A DNA stretch of 54,249 nt, from positions 1 to 54,249 of the forward strand of contig CAJFOX010000023.1 in NCBI GenBank assembly GCA_904397845.1, read 5' to 3'. The notes below the pieces were generated by a model, which saw only the letters and a list, made by a program, of their open reading frames with translations, was not told the DNA's origin and ran no database searches. A program made the translations under genes and the position numbers. Shown piece by piece: positions 1-8,094 of the stretch; within the stretch, counting starts at the first letter, position 1; every line of letters starts with the position of its first letter. The DNA comes from an uncultured Oscillospiraceae bacterium. Its GTDB lineage: Bacteria; Bacillota; Clostridia; Oscillospirales; Ruminococcaceae.

Positions 1-498
1 ATCCAGACGGTATTCAATTTTACCGGCTTTTGCCTCGGTCACTGCTTTGGCAACGTCAGGAGTGACAGTACCGGCCTTGGGGTTCGGCATCAAGCCTCTT
101 GGTCCCAGGATTTTACCCAGACGGCCTACAACGCCCATCATATCCGGGGTTGCAATGACAACGTCAAAATCCATCCAGCCTTCGCCCTGGATCTTCTGCA
201 TCATGTCCTCCGCGCCGACATACTCGGCGCCAGCGTCTTTTGCCAGCTGCACGTTATCTCCCTTGCAGAATACCAAAACGCGAACCGATTTACCTGTTCC
301 GTTGGGCAGTACCACCGCGCCGCGAACCTGCTGGTCAGCATGGCGGGAATCTACGCCCAGTCTTACATGTACTTCGACAGTCTCGTCAAATTTGGCGGTA
401 GCGGTCTTGACACACAGATCCATCGCTTCTTCCACGTCGTACAGTTTGGTTCTGTCAACAAGTTTGGAGCTGTCGTTATATTTTTTACCGTGTTTCAT
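1..498 (-). CDS. rplA: 50S ribosomal protein L1, partial (C-terminus outside window)
   Basis: Ribosomal protein L1 of the large-subunit L1 stalk, which binds 23S rRNA and in many bacteria represses its own operon. The 166 residues present begin MKHGKKYND and contain the L1 signatures [10 protein letters not shown] and [12 protein letters not shown], followed by [21 protein letters not shown] (split here for length: [21 protein letters not shown]). The ATG at 498 follows a GGGAGGAG ribosome site. The reading frame is open to base 1, so roughly the last 60 residues are missing because of the window edge. It is the last visible gene of the rpmG-secE-nusG-rplK-rplA operon, 57 bases after rplK. 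Assignment is secure from sequence plus gene order. Confidence 0.97.
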   Translation of the reverse strand, partial: MKHGKKYNDSSKLVDRTKLYDVEEAMDLCVKTATAKFDETVEVHVRLGVDSRHADQQVRGAVVLPNGTGKSVRVLVFCKGDNVQLAKDAGAEYVGAEDMMQKIQGEGWMDFDVVIATPDMMGVVGRLGKILGPRGLMPNPKAGTVTPDVAKAVTEAKAGKIEYRLD

Positions 499-555
499 AC
501 TCGTTCTCCTCCCTTATGAGTGGTAATAAACGGAATTTTCCTCCCACCCGGGAGC

Positions 556-981
556 TTAATCTACAACCTCGACACCCATGCTGCGCGCAGTACCGGCAAT
601 CATGCTCATAGCTGATTCCACGTTAGCGGCGTTCAGGTCGGGCATTTTCTGTTCCGCGATTTTTCTTACCTGCTCTTTGGTAATTTTGGCCACCTTTGTC
701 TTGTTCGGCACACCAGAGCCGCTTTCGATACCACAAGCCTTTTTGATCAGGATTGCAGCGGGCGGAGTCTTGGTTACGAACGAGAAAGAGCGGTCCGCAT
801 AAACGGTGATAACCACAGGGATTACCATGCCAATATCGTTTTTGGTACGCTCGTTGAATTCCTTCGTAAAGGACATAATGTTGACGCCATGCTGACCAAG
901 AGCCGGACCAACAGGCGGCGCCGGCGTTGCTTTTCCGGCAGGTATCTGCAGCTTAATAAAGCCGACAACCTTTTGAGCCAT
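556..981 (-). CDS. rplK: 50S ribosomal protein L11
   Basis: Ribosomal protein L11, part of the GTPase-associated centre of the 50S subunit and of the stringent-response sensing site. The 141-residue product is the normal family length and shows the N-terminal proline-rich motif [19 protein letters not shown], then [10 protein letters not shown], and the C-terminal RNA-binding domain ending [12 protein letters not shown]. An upstream in-frame ATG at 996 is really part of the ribosome site: GGAGGTG overlaps it and lies 7 bases before the ATG at 981, so the start is MAQKVVGF. It sits between nusG (152-base gap) and rplA (57-base gap), the standard bacterial order. Confidence 0.98.
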   Translation of the reverse strand: MAQKVVGFIKLQIPAGKATPAPPVGPALGQHGVNIMSFTKEFNERTKNDIGMVIPVVITVYADRSFSFVTKTPPAAILIKKACGIESGSGVPNKTKVAKITKEQVRKIAEQKMPDLNAANVESAMSMIAGTARSMGVEVVD

Positions 982-1133
982 AATTTGCACCTCCATAGTT
1001 TCTGTGGTTCATGGCGGAACGGTCAAATTCCCGTTCCTCCCACAGGCATGCGCCGGGCAAACACCCGAAACACGCCCAAGCGCAGCGGAACCCCGCCGCA
1101 AAACCGGCATTGCTGCCGATTCCCTCAAAAAGA

Positions 1134-1655
1134 TTAATCATCCAGCTGGACCTGATCCAGCTCCAGCTCCACCGGGGTTTCGCGCCCAAACATGGAAACG
1201 ACAACTTTGACCTTGTCATTTTCCACATCCAGTTCTTTCACAATGCCGGCAAAGCCTTCCATCGGCCCGTCGGTGATCCGGATGGTATCGCCGACGCCAT
1301 AGTTGATCTCGATCTGACGCTTTTCCACGCCCAACGCCGCCACTTCCTTTTCGGTCAGTGGAATCGGTTTGGACGAAGGGCCGACAAAGCCGGTACAGCC
1401 ACGGGTATTACGGACAATGTACCACGATTCGTCGGTCATGATCATTTTGATCAATACATAGCCGGGGAATATTTTGCGTTCTACTTCGCGCTTTTTATTG
1501 TCTTTGATCTCGGTAACTGTCTCGGTGGGGACCTTCACTTCCTGAATCAGTTCATGCATCCCACGATTTTCAACAGCCTTTTCAATGTTGGTTGCCACTT
1601 TATTCTCATAACCGGAATAGGTGTGAACCACATACCATTTTGCCTCTTCAGACAT
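1134..1655 (-). CDS. nusG: Transcription termination/antitermination protein NusG
   Basis: NusG binds RNA polymerase and modulates pausing, termination and transcription-translation coupling. The 173-residue protein has the NGN domain from WYVVHTYSGYENKV to about residue 110 (including KIFPGYVLIKM and RNTRGCTGFVG) and a C-terminal KOW domain beginning GDTIRITDGPMEGFAG. Length and domain order are typical. The ATG at 1655 follows GGAGGG with 8 bases spacing. It lies 51 bases after secE and before rplK, the conserved order, and is transcribed from the rpmG promoter. Confidence 0.98.
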   Translation of the reverse strand: MSEEAKWYVVHTYSGYENKVATNIEKAVENRGMHELIQEVKVPTETVTEIKDNKKREVERKIFPGYVLIKMIMTDESWYIVRNTRGCTGFVGPSSKPIPLTEKEVAALGVEKRQIEINYGVGDTIRITDGPMEGFAGIVKELDVENDKVKVVVSMFGRETPVELELDQVQLDD

Positions 1656-1706
1656 TCTTCATCCCTCCACGCAAGGTTACGCGCCGGTTCTAAGCGGCTG
1701 GCGCTG

Positions 1707-1949
1707 TTAACCTGCGCTGCTGAGAAGCAGATTTACCAAGCCGGACAAAGCTCCATCCAGGATCCAGATAAACACACCGACGATGACGCAGCAGGCCAAT
1801 ACCACAGCCGTATTATTGATGACCTGCTTTTTGGAAGGCCACACGACCTTCTTCATTTCGCCTCTCATATCCTTGCAGCCTTTGACGAAGCGGTGGGCGA
1901 CACGTTTCAGAAAGCCTTCTTTTTTCTCGTTTTTCGCTTTTTCAGCCAT
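1707..1949 (-). CDS. secE: Preprotein translocase subunit SecE
   Basis: Small essential subunit of the SecYEG protein-conducting channel in the cytoplasmic membrane. The 80-residue protein has a basic N-terminus (about residues 1-30), the amphipathic SecE signature EMKKVVWPSKKQV (about 31-43), and one transmembrane helix (about 47-75, rich in V, I, A and L). This is the short single-helix SecE typical of Gram-positive bacteria. It lies 27 bases after rpmG and 51 bases before nusG. Confidence 0.96.
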   Translation of the reverse strand: MAEKAKNEKKEGFLKRVAHRFVKGCKDMRGEMKKVVWPSKKQVINNTAVVLACCVIVGVFIWILDGALSGLVNLLLSSAG

Positions 1950-1976
1950 TACAGAAAACCCCTGCCTTTCTCGTCC

Positions 1977-2126
1977 TTACTTCGCCTCTCTGTGAAGCGT
2001 GTGTTTCCGGCAGAATCTGCAGTACTTGTTCATCTCAAGTCTGTCCGGATCGTTTTTCTTGTTTTTCATCGTGTTGTAGTTGCGCTGTTTGCACTCCGTG
2101 CAAGCCAAGGTGATTTTCACTCTCAT
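1977..2126 (-). CDS. rpmG: 50S ribosomal protein L33, zinc-binding type
   Basis: Ribosomal protein L33 of the large subunit, 49 residues. Two CxxC pairs are visible (CTEC near residue 9 and CRFC near residue 36), which marks the zinc-binding C+ form, along with the family pattern [17 protein letters not shown]. The ATG at 2126 has an AGGAGGTG ribosome site; the longer frame upstream of it has no supporting start. It is the first gene of the secE-nusG-rplK-rplA operon and lies directly behind the promoter at 2230-2258. Confidence 0.95.
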   Translation of the reverse strand: MRVKITLACTECKQRNYNTMKNKKNDPDRLEMNKYCRFCRKHTLHREAK

Positions 2127-2229
2127 TTTTCGGCACCTCCTGATTAACGGAATTGTTTGCCTCCCTCTTGGGCAAGGAAACACTTTTAAAAATGAACACA
2201 AAAAAATAAACCCTTTTAGAGGTAGTACA

Positions 2230-2258
2230 AGTTTATCACGGAATCTCGCCGCCGTCAA
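2230..2258 (-). promoter_or_regulatory. Promoter of the rpmG-secE-nusG-rplK-rplA operon
   Basis: On the minus strand a TTGACG -35 (2253-2258) and a TAAACT -10 (2230-2235) are separated by 17 bases, about 100 bases upstream of rpmG. No other good sigma-A promoter is visible in this divergent region. Together with the ddl promoter it accounts for most of the 392-base gap 2127-2518; the rest shows nothing I can name. Confidence 0.8.
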
Positions 2259-2390
2259 CTGTTTTTTGGCGGAAAATGCAAAAAAGCAAAAAAGTTTTGG
2301 CGGACTACCCGAAAAGCGCATAAAAGACCCTCGCATGCGATAGGCTTATTACGGATTCTTTTCCATTCCGGGACGAAACCCGGCCAACAG

Positions 2391-2420
2391 TTGATTTTGC
2401 TACATATGCTGTGGTAAAAT
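2391..2420 (+). promoter_or_regulatory. Promoter of the ddl-murI group
   Basis: A TTGATT -35 (2391-2396) and a TAAAAT -10 (2415-2420) with an 18-base spacer lie about 100 bases upstream of the ddl start. It points away from the ribosomal-protein promoter. Confidence 0.7.
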
Positions 2421-2518
2421 ACTCCTTGTATGCTGCGTGCATGCGGGCATTGTAAGCCTGTTTGCCCGGCGCGGTTCTTTCAGCTGCCGCCTATTTATTA
2501 TATAGGAGTGATCCGATT

Positions 2519-3574
2519 ATGTCAAAGCGCTCTGTTGCAGTTATTTTCGGCGGCGCTTCCAGCGAGTATGAAGTATCGCTGCGATCCGCCTCTTTTGTCA
2601 TTTCCGGCGTGGATCGGGAAAAATATGACCTGACCATGGTAGGCATCACGAAGAAAGGTCAGTGGCTTCTTTATTCCGGCCCTGAGGACGCCATTGCGGA
2701 CGACGGCTGGAACCGCCCGGAATATGTAACGCCGGCCATCCTTCCTCCCGACCCTTCCTACCACGGGCTGCTGATCCTTTCACAGGACGGCGTTCGCACC
2801 ATCCCGCTGGATGTTATTTTCCCAGTGCTCCACGGTAAAAATGGAGAGGACGGCACGATTCAAGGAGTATTCCAAATGGCGCAGATTCCTTTTGTGGGAT
2901 GCGGGGTGCGTTCCAGCGCTGTCTGTATGGATAAAGCCATTACCCATACGATTTTGGACCAGGCCGGCATTCCTAATGCCATGTGGGCAGACGTCTACCC
3001 CTCGGACCTGGACAATTTTGATGAATTGGAAGCAGAATTGGCAGATACGCTGGGCTATCCGATGTTTGTAAAGCCTGCCAACGCCGGTTCTTCTGTCGGC
3101 GTGAGCAAGGCTGCAGATAAAACCTCTCTGCTGGAGGGTCTCAGGCTGGCCTTTCAGCACGATGGGAAAGCCATTGTCGAAGAATTCATCAAAGGCCGCG
3201 AGGTAGAGTGCGCCGTTTTTGGGAACCACGGGGCCAAAGCTTCTATTTTGGGCGAGATTGTGCCGAAAAAAGCATTTTACGATTACGAGGCCAAATACGA
3301 GGACGACAGTACAGATTTGTATATTCCTGCTCGGATTCCGGCAGAAACTGCTGATCTTGTGCGGGAGCTGGCGCTGGCCGCTTTCGAATCCCTCGACTGC
3401 GAAGGCCTCGCCCGGGTAGATTTTTTTGTGCAGGATGAAGGGATCATCCTGAATGAGGTTAATACCCTGCCCGGCTTTACCGGTATCAGCATGTACCCAA
3501 AACTGATGATGGCGGGCGGTATGAGCCCGTATGACTTAGTCGGCGGCCTGATTGAGCTGGCATTCCAAAAATAG
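2519..3574 (+). CDS. ddl: D-alanine--D-alanine ligase
   Basis: ATP-grasp ligase that joins two D-alanines for the peptidoglycan stem peptide in the cytoplasm. The 351-residue product has the N-terminal motif VIFGGASSEYEVSLRSA, the glycine-rich PANAGSSVGVSKA, and C-terminal LNEVNTLPGFTGISMYPKL that closes the ATP/Mg site. The omega-loop reads FYDYEAKY, the D-Ala-D-Ala form with tyrosine, and not the D-lactate/VanA form. The start is the ATG at 2519 with AGGAG upstream; a TTG at 2462 in frame has no ribosome site. murI follows 11 bases later, which fits a cell-wall precursor operon. Confidence 0.95.
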   Translation: MSKRSVAVIFGGASSEYEVSLRSASFVISGVDREKYDLTMVGITKKGQWLLYSGPEDAIADDGWNRPEYVTPAILPPDPSYHGLLILSQDGVRTIPLDVIFPVLHGKNGEDGTIQGVFQMAQIPFVGCGVRSSAVCMDKAITHTILDQAGIPNAMWADVYPSDLDNFDELEAELADTLGYPMFVKPANAGSSVGVSKAADKTSLLEGLRLAFQHDGKAIVEEFIKGREVECAVFGNHGAKASILGEIVPKKAFYDYEAKYEDDSTDLYIPARIPAETADLVRELALAAFESLDCEGLARVDFFVQDEGIILNEVNTLPGFTGISMYPKLMMAGGMSPYDLVGGLIELAFQK

Positions 3575-3585
3575 AGGGGGAACGC

Positions 3586-4407
3586 ATGATGGACAGCCGT
3601 CCCATCGGTATTTTCGATTCGGGCCTGGGAGGGTTGACGGCTCTGAAGGAACTGCGCCGGCTGCTTCCACAGGAAAACCTGATCTATTTCGGCGACACCG
3701 GACGCGTTCCATATGGTGCGCGCAGCCCCCAAACCCTGCGCCGGTTTGCCATGGAAAACATCCGCTTTCTGCAAAATTACGATGTAAAAATGATCATTGC
3801 CGCCTGCGGTACCATCTCTTCCATTATGACCGATGAAATGGCAGGCGGGATGGGAATCCCCTTTACCGGCGTAGTCAAAGCTGCGGCGCTGGCTGCCTGC
3901 CGTGTCACCCGCTCGGGGTGCATTGGCGTCATCGGCACTTCCGCTACCATCCGCAGCGGTGCTTATTTGCGCATCATTCACGAAACGCTGCCTCATGCGA
4001 AGGTGACCGCCTGCGCCTGCCCCTTGTTTGTCCCACTGGTGGAGAACGGCTATATCGAGGAAAACAACCCTGTCACCGAGCTGGTGGCGAGAGATTATTT
4101 GTCCGTTTTTTCGCATCAAAAGCCGGACACCCTGATTTTGGGCTGCACCCATTATCCGCTGATTGCGCCGCTGATCGGCCGGATCATGGGCGATGGCACC
4201 ACTTTGATCGACCCCGGGAGGGAAACCGCCCGGCTGGTAAAAAAATATCTTTCCTCCCATGGCCTGGAAGCTGACGGGAAGGAAGGTCAAACCCGCTATT
4301 TCGTCTCCGCTGATACCGAGGATTTTGACGTTATCGCCGCTCGTTTTCTCGGCCATCCACTGGAGCGCCCAGTGGAGCATGTGGATGTAGACGACTTATG
4401 CCGGTAG
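3586..4407 (+). CDS. murI: Glutamate racemase
   Basis: Cofactor-independent racemase that supplies D-glutamate for peptidoglycan. It has the expected N-terminal PIGIFDSGLGGLT and the usual length (273 residues). The two catalytic cysteines are in place: C74 in AACGTISS and C187 in LGCTHYPL. The first motif is normally ACNT; here asparagine is glycine, a visible oddity that leaves the cysteine and threonine intact. GAGGGGG lies just upstream; the start is either of two adjacent ATGs (3586 or 3589). It follows ddl by 11 bases. Confidence 0.93.
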   Translation: MMDSRPIGIFDSGLGGLTALKELRRLLPQENLIYFGDTGRVPYGARSPQTLRRFAMENIRFLQNYDVKMIIAACGTISSIMTDEMAGGMGIPFTGVVKAAALAACRVTRSGCIGVIGTSATIRSGAYLRIIHETLPHAKVTACACPLFVPLVENGYIEENNPVTELVARDYLSVFSHQKPDTLILGCTHYPLIAPLIGRIMGDGTTLIDPGRETARLVKKYLSSHGLEADGKEGQTRYFVSADTEDFDVIAARFLGHPLERPVEHVDVDDLCR

Positions 4408-4420
4408 AAAGGATTTTTCA

Positions 4421-4855
4421 TTGAAAAAGGACGTTATGATTACGATAAAGGGCACTCAGTTTGCCGATAATGAGCAGGACTCGGTGGAACTTACCACTGT
4501 GGGGCGGCTGTACCGGCGGGGCGAGGCCTACTATATTTGCTACAATGAATCGGAAGCCACCGGTTTTGACGGTGCAAAAACCACCTTGAAGGTGGAAGGG
4601 GACCGTCGGGTTACCATGCGGCGCACCGGGGAAAACATGCGCTCTCAGCTGATCATCGAAAAGGGGGAGCGCCACCAGTGTTTCTACGATACGGGCTATG
4701 GCGCCATGATGCTTGGGATTTCCGGCGATGATATCATCTCCTGCCTGAACGACAGCGGCGGACACCTGCGGGTGCGTTACACGCTGGACGTCAACGCCAG
4801 CATGGCCAGCGAAAACGAACTACAGGTGGATGTGGAAGAATACTATCCTTCCTGA
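4421..4855 (+). CDS. DUF1934 domain protein (YwiB-like beta-barrel)
   Basis: The 144-residue product fits the DUF1934 family of small lipocalin-like beta-barrel proteins of unknown function: an N-terminal MITIKGTQ strand, a central YYICYNESEATGF segment, LKVEGDRRVTMRRTG, and a C-terminal strand RVRYTLDVNA. The start is a TTG at 4421 behind GAAAGGA; an ATG at 4436 is the alternative. In Firmicutes this family is often found next to argS, which matters because the next gene here is an ArgRS-derived protein. The family and context are recognised from memory; the function is unknown. Confidence 0.8.
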   Translation: MKKDVMITIKGTQFADNEQDSVELTTVGRLYRRGEAYYICYNESEATGFDGAKTTLKVEGDRRVTMRRTGENMRSQLIIEKGERHQCFYDTGYGAMMLGISGDDIISCLNDSGGHLRVRYTLDVNASMASENELQVDVEEYYPS

Positions 4856-4871
4856 TAAAGGCGGTTAAGGC

Positions 4872-5627
4872 ATGGAAAGTGGATACGGTAATATCGCACA
4901 TGGGGCATGGCATCTAAGGCAGCTTTTGCAAAGCGCGCAGGAACAGGCCTTTCCCGGTTGTAAAATTGGGCAGATTCCGGTTTGGACAAGCTGGCCTGGC
5001 GGGAGAGGAGCGTTCTCTTCCAGCATTGCCTTTCTTTGCGCCGCATCAAAAAAGATCTCCCCGGCCGAAGCGGCGGACAAGCTGTCCGCCTTTTTGCCGG
5101 AGCGGGACGCGCTTTTTTCCTCTTGCAAAAGATGCGCCGGATATCTGAATTTTTACCCGTCGCTCCGATGGTATGCCGCCTGCGCCGCTTCCCTGTTGCA
5201 AAGTGCTTCCTTTTCAGCCTGGCGCCTCACCGAGGAGGATTTTGGCTTTTTCGCCTTTTCTTCTCCCTCCGTACAAGAGCTGCAAAGGGCCTTTGTCCGG
5301 CTGTGCAGCGTCCTGCGCGGATGCCGTGCCGAAGGAATGCTGGATCTTCCCTGTCCGCCATCTGCGCTGGCTTTATTAAAGAATCCGCAGGAGTTGGCGC
5401 TTCTTTTTTCTCTCGCGCGTCTGGCAGACGCCAAAGGGCAAAGCATTCTCCCCGCCCTGTTGGAAACGGCGCGTGCGTTTCACCGGCTTTACGACAGCCG
5501 GCGCGTCTGGTCGCCCGACTCCCGTTTGACCACAGCGCGGGCGGCGCTTTATCTGGCCTGTGCCGCGGGGATGCAAAAAGCGCTGCAGCAGACCGATCTG
5601 CTGCCGAAAGAGATTTTGAAGATATAG
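4872..5627 (+). CDS. Arginyl-tRNA synthetase-like protein lacking the catalytic core
   Basis: The 251-residue protein resembles the two ends of class I arginyl-tRNA synthetase with nothing between. Residues about 1-110 resemble the N-terminal additional (Add-1) domain: GAFSSSIAFLCAASKKISPAEAADKL followed by AGYLNFYPS match that domain's pattern (shown in parts: GAFSSSIAFLCA, KISPAEAADKL, GYLNFYPS). Residues about 128-251 resemble the DALR anticodon-binding domain (VQELQRAFVRLCSVLR, NPQELALLFSLARL, ARAFHRLYDSRRV). No HIGH or KMSKS motif and no Rossmann core are present, so it should not aminoacylate. The ATG at 4872 lacks a strong ribosome site. It follows DUF1934 by 16 bases, the place where a full argS is often found. 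The role, perhaps tRNA-Arg binding, is inference. Confidence 0.7.
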   Translation: MESGYGNIAHGAWHLRQLLQSAQEQAFPGCKIGQIPVWTSWPGGRGAFSSSIAFLCAASKKISPAEAADKLSAFLPERDALFSSCKRCAGYLNFYPSLRWYAACAASLLQSASFSAWRLTEEDFGFFAFSSPSVQELQRAFVRLCSVLRGCRAEGMLDLPCPPSALALLKNPQELALLFSLARLADAKGQSILPALLETARAFHRLYDSRRVWSPDSRLTTARAALYLACAAGMQKALQQTDLLPKEILKI

Positions 5628-5740
5628 GTTTCCGTTTTAGCACACAGAAAAGATGATTTTTTTGTGAAAAATTCCACTCCATGCAAAAAAACACTGTTTT
5701 TCCCGCACTGATATTATGAACCCATAAGGGTGGTGACAAC

Positions 5741-6274
5741 ATGAACATCGACGCCCAGTTGGTGGAGGGGGCAAAAAAAGGCGACGGCGAATGCTTTTCT
5801 CAGCTGTACGAGTTGGTACAGGACGATCTGTACAAATATGCCCTGTACGCTTTGGGCAATGCCCATGACGCCGAGGACGTAGTGGCCGAGACCTTTTTGG
5901 AGGCGTTCCGGGGCATCTCCAAGCTGCGGGAAGCCGACGCTTTCAAAGGCTGGATTTTTAAAATCCTGTCCATCCGCATCAAACGCCGGATTTCCCGCTA
6001 TGTCAAGGAGAGGAACCAGTTCCAGATCGAAGACTTTACCTCTGATCCCGCTTTGCGCACCGATAGTATGGACGCTGCCGTCATCGCCCGGGCAGACCTT
6101 TTGCAGGCTCTGGCGGCTCTTACCCCGCAGGAAAGGATGATCCTTTCTTTATCAATCCTATACGGATATACCACCAAACAGATTTCTCAGATGCTGCGCT
6201 GCCCACACGGCACCGTCAGTTCCAAACTGCATCGCAGCCTGCAAAAGCTAAAAAAACAGATGGAAGAGAGGTGA
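5741..6274 (+). CDS. ECF-type RNA polymerase sigma factor
   Basis: Sigma-70 family factor of the extracytoplasmic-function group, 177 residues. Region 2 spans about residues 8-95, with the core-binding DAEDVVAETFLEAFRGI and the DNA-melting FKGWIFKILSIRIKRRI. Region 4 spans about 118-172, with a helix-turn-helix in TPQERMILSL to GYTTKQISQMLRCPHGTVSSKLH. The ATG at 5741 follows GGGTGGTGA. The gene's end overlaps the ribosome site of the next gene, a membrane protein, the usual sigma/anti-sigma arrangement. Which stress it answers is not visible. Confidence 0.9.
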   Translation: MNIDAQLVEGAKKGDGECFSQLYELVQDDLYKYALYALGNAHDAEDVVAETFLEAFRGISKLREADAFKGWIFKILSIRIKRRISRYVKERNQFQIEDFTSDPALRTDSMDAAVIARADLLQALAALTPQERMILSLSILYGYTTKQISQMLRCPHGTVSSKLHRSLQKLKKQMEER

Positions 6275-6279
6275 TGCAA

Positions 6280-7431
6280 ATGAATCGTTCAAACCCTGCG
6301 GAAGATTTTTCCCAAATCAAAAAGCAATTGCGGGAACTGGACCGTCAAATTCCAGTTCCATTCGCTGCTACGGCAAAAGGGATGAAGGATCGTTTGACAT
6401 CCCCCGCTGCGGCAAAGCCTTTTTTATCCCATAAATTGGCCTGGTCTGCCGCTTCTTTGCTATTGGTGGCTTTCATTGGATACGTCCTGTGGTCTCCGTT
6501 GTCTTCCCTTGTGGCCACGAATGACTCCTCTGCCTCAAACGGGGTACAAATAGAGACGGCGCAGGGAACTTTCGACACCAATGGCATTTCACCGTATGCT
6601 TTGCCGGAGGACGACAAAGCGGGGGCTCAAAGCACCGCTTCTTCAGCGCTGCGTGGAACATCGGACGGCAATGTCAGCAATTTTTCTGAAAAAAATTCGA
6701 TTTACTATCCGGCAGAAAACTACGGACAAATTCAGTTGGCGCTCAGCACAATCCCTTCCTCTGACAGCAGTCAGTCTGCCCTTCCTCAAAGCAGCGACTC
6801 CAGTTTTCTTCCCGGCGCGGACTATTCCACCTCTATGGCGGATCAAGTTCATCAGTATACCCTGACCTGCACGCCGGAAGGAGCTGCCCGTTTGGAAATT
6901 CGCAGAGTGTCGGACGGTACTCTGCTGTCATGCACCGATCTTGACTGTATCCGCGGCACGCTGTTTGTAGAAGATCAAACACTGCTGCTGGCAGGAGAAT
7001 GTCCGGAGGGGACACAGTTGCAGCTTTTCGATATTTCCGATCCATCCAGCCCCGTTTTACAGCGCACGCTGATCCAGAAAGGAGATTATCTGGGCGCTTG
7101 GAAAGCCGGGGAAGCCCTGCTGGTCGGCTCCCTATATCATGTAGAAGACACCGTGGATTTCATTCCCGCCGTTTATGACAGCAGTAACGAGCAGACAAAG
7201 CTGTTGGAGGCGGAACAGATCCTTTTGTCGGATAACTGTTCCTCTGCTTCTTTTGCGGTTGTTACTTCTGTTCCTATTTCGGAGGACACGGAATACGCTT
7301 CTTTCGCTGTTCTCGGCGGTAACAGCGTAACCTTTTCTTCCGGGGAACTGACCGTATTCACTGCCGGGAATGAATCCGGTTTTTCCATCCAGCAGGAGCA
7401 GCTGCCACAAAACGAAGAAAGGGCGGATTGA
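6280..7431 (+). CDS. Membrane protein with short beta-propeller region, probable anti-sigma factor
   Basis: The 383-residue product has a short cytoplasmic N-terminus (about 1-52), one transmembrane helix (about 54-76, WSAASLLLVAFIGYVLW), a Ser-rich spacer, and an external part. Near residues 245-330 it carries LFDISDPSSPVLQRTLIQKG, then YLGAWKAG and VDFIPAVYDS, which resemble the secreted Beta_propel family common in Clostridia; the region is too short for a whole propeller. The ATG at 6280 is preferred because AGAGG ends 8 bases before it; a GTG at 6271 and an ATG at 6274 sit inside that ribosome site. Position right after the sigma gene suggests an anti-sigma role, but no classical zinc-binding anti-sigma motif is visible. 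Confidence 0.65.
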   Translation: MNRSNPAEDFSQIKKQLRELDRQIPVPFAATAKGMKDRLTSPAAAKPFLSHKLAWSAASLLLVAFIGYVLWSPLSSLVATNDSSASNGVQIETAQGTFDTNGISPYALPEDDKAGAQSTASSALRGTSDGNVSNFSEKNSIYYPAENYGQIQLALSTIPSSDSSQSALPQSSDSSFLPGADYSTSMADQVHQYTLTCTPEGAARLEIRRVSDGTLLSCTDLDCIRGTLFVEDQTLLLAGECPEGTQLQLFDISDPSSPVLQRTLIQKGDYLGAWKAGEALLVGSLYHVEDTVDFIPAVYDSSNEQTKLLEAEQILLSDNCSSASFAVVTSVPISEDTEYASFAVLGGNSVTFSSGELTVFTAGNESGFSIQQEQLPQNEERAD

Positions 7432-7437
7432 CCCTAT

Positions 7438-7956
7438 ATGGTTTTCCTGATTGCGGGCGCTTCTCATACAGGAAAAACCGCACTGGCACAAAAGATCCTG
7501 GAGCGGTACGGATATCCTTACCTTTCCATCGATCATCTGAAGATGGGGCTGATCCGAAGCGGATATACGGATCTAACCCCGGAAGACGACGATAAGCTGG
7601 TAGGTTACCTGTGGCCCATCATCCGGGAGATTGTCAAAACGGCGATTGAAAACCGGCAGAACCTCGTAATAGAAGGCTGTTATATCCCTTTTGACTGGGC
7701 GGCGGATTTTGATCCTTTTTACAGAAAGGACATTCGTTATCTTTGCCTGGTTATGTCGGAAAAATATGTTGCCAACCATTTTGACGATATTCGAGAATAT
7801 GCCAACATCATCGAAAAAAGGATGGATGATTCCTGTTATACATTGGAATCGGCATTGGCACAAAACCGGGAAAATCTGAAAATGTGCCAAGAATACGGCT
7901 GTGACTATATTTTGATCGATGATATCTATAAAGTGGAACCCCCGTCTTCTCTCTAA
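7438..7956 (+). CDS. P-loop nucleotide kinase-like protein
   Basis: A 172-residue ATP-binding protein with a Walker A motif GASHTGKT at residues 7-14, an SIDHLKMGLIRSGY segment after the second strand, and VIEGCYIPFDW where this kinase fold places its acceptor-site strand. This resembles the loose group of 2-phosphoglycerate-kinase-like and zeta-toxin-like small P-loop kinases; the substrate cannot be read. It starts 6 bases after the membrane protein and could be co-transcribed with the sigma pair. A terminator at 8005-8042 ends the unit. Confidence 0.7.
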   Translation: MVFLIAGASHTGKTALAQKILERYGYPYLSIDHLKMGLIRSGYTDLTPEDDDKLVGYLWPIIREIVKTAIENRQNLVIEGCYIPFDWAADFDPFYRKDIRYLCLVMSEKYVANHFDDIREYANIIEKRMDDSCYTLESALAQNRENLKMCQEYGCDYILIDDIYKVEPPSSL

Positions 7957-8004
7957 CGGCCCACGATAAAACCCTATGGATCGGCTCATCCAGAAAATTT
8001 TCAC

Positions 8005-8042
8005 AAAAAGGAAACAGGTTAAATTTTCCTGCTTCCTTTTTT
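8005..8042 (+). terminator. Terminator after the P-loop kinase gene
   Basis: AAAAAGGAAACAGG pairs with CCTGCTTCCTTTTT around an AT-rich loop, with one mismatch and a run of T after the stem. It ends the sigma factor-kinase unit. Confidence 0.75.
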
Positions 8043-8056
8043 ATATGCAATCATGT

Positions 8057-8062
8057 ATAATG
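8057..8062 (+). promoter_or_regulatory. -10 box of the DUF4364 gene
   Basis: A perfect TATAAT just 33 bases before the TTG at 8095. No good -35 is seen. If used, transcription starts near 8069, which would exclude the ATG at 8053 as the start of the gene. Confidence 0.5.
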
Positions 8063-8094
8063 AGGATAGTTTTGTGCGGAAGGAAGTGCCGGTT

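Noticed and set aside
982-1133. A tRNA or attenuator between nusG and rplK
   Set aside because: No cloverleaf or terminator-like hairpin is visible in the 152 bases.
1011-2147. A 378-residue plus-strand ORF
   Set aside because: It runs antisense across nusG, secE and rpmG, which are certain; no ribosome site or family resemblance.
3283-4380. A 365-residue minus-strand ORF
   Set aside because: Antisense shadow of murI and the end of ddl; composition is that of a mirror frame.
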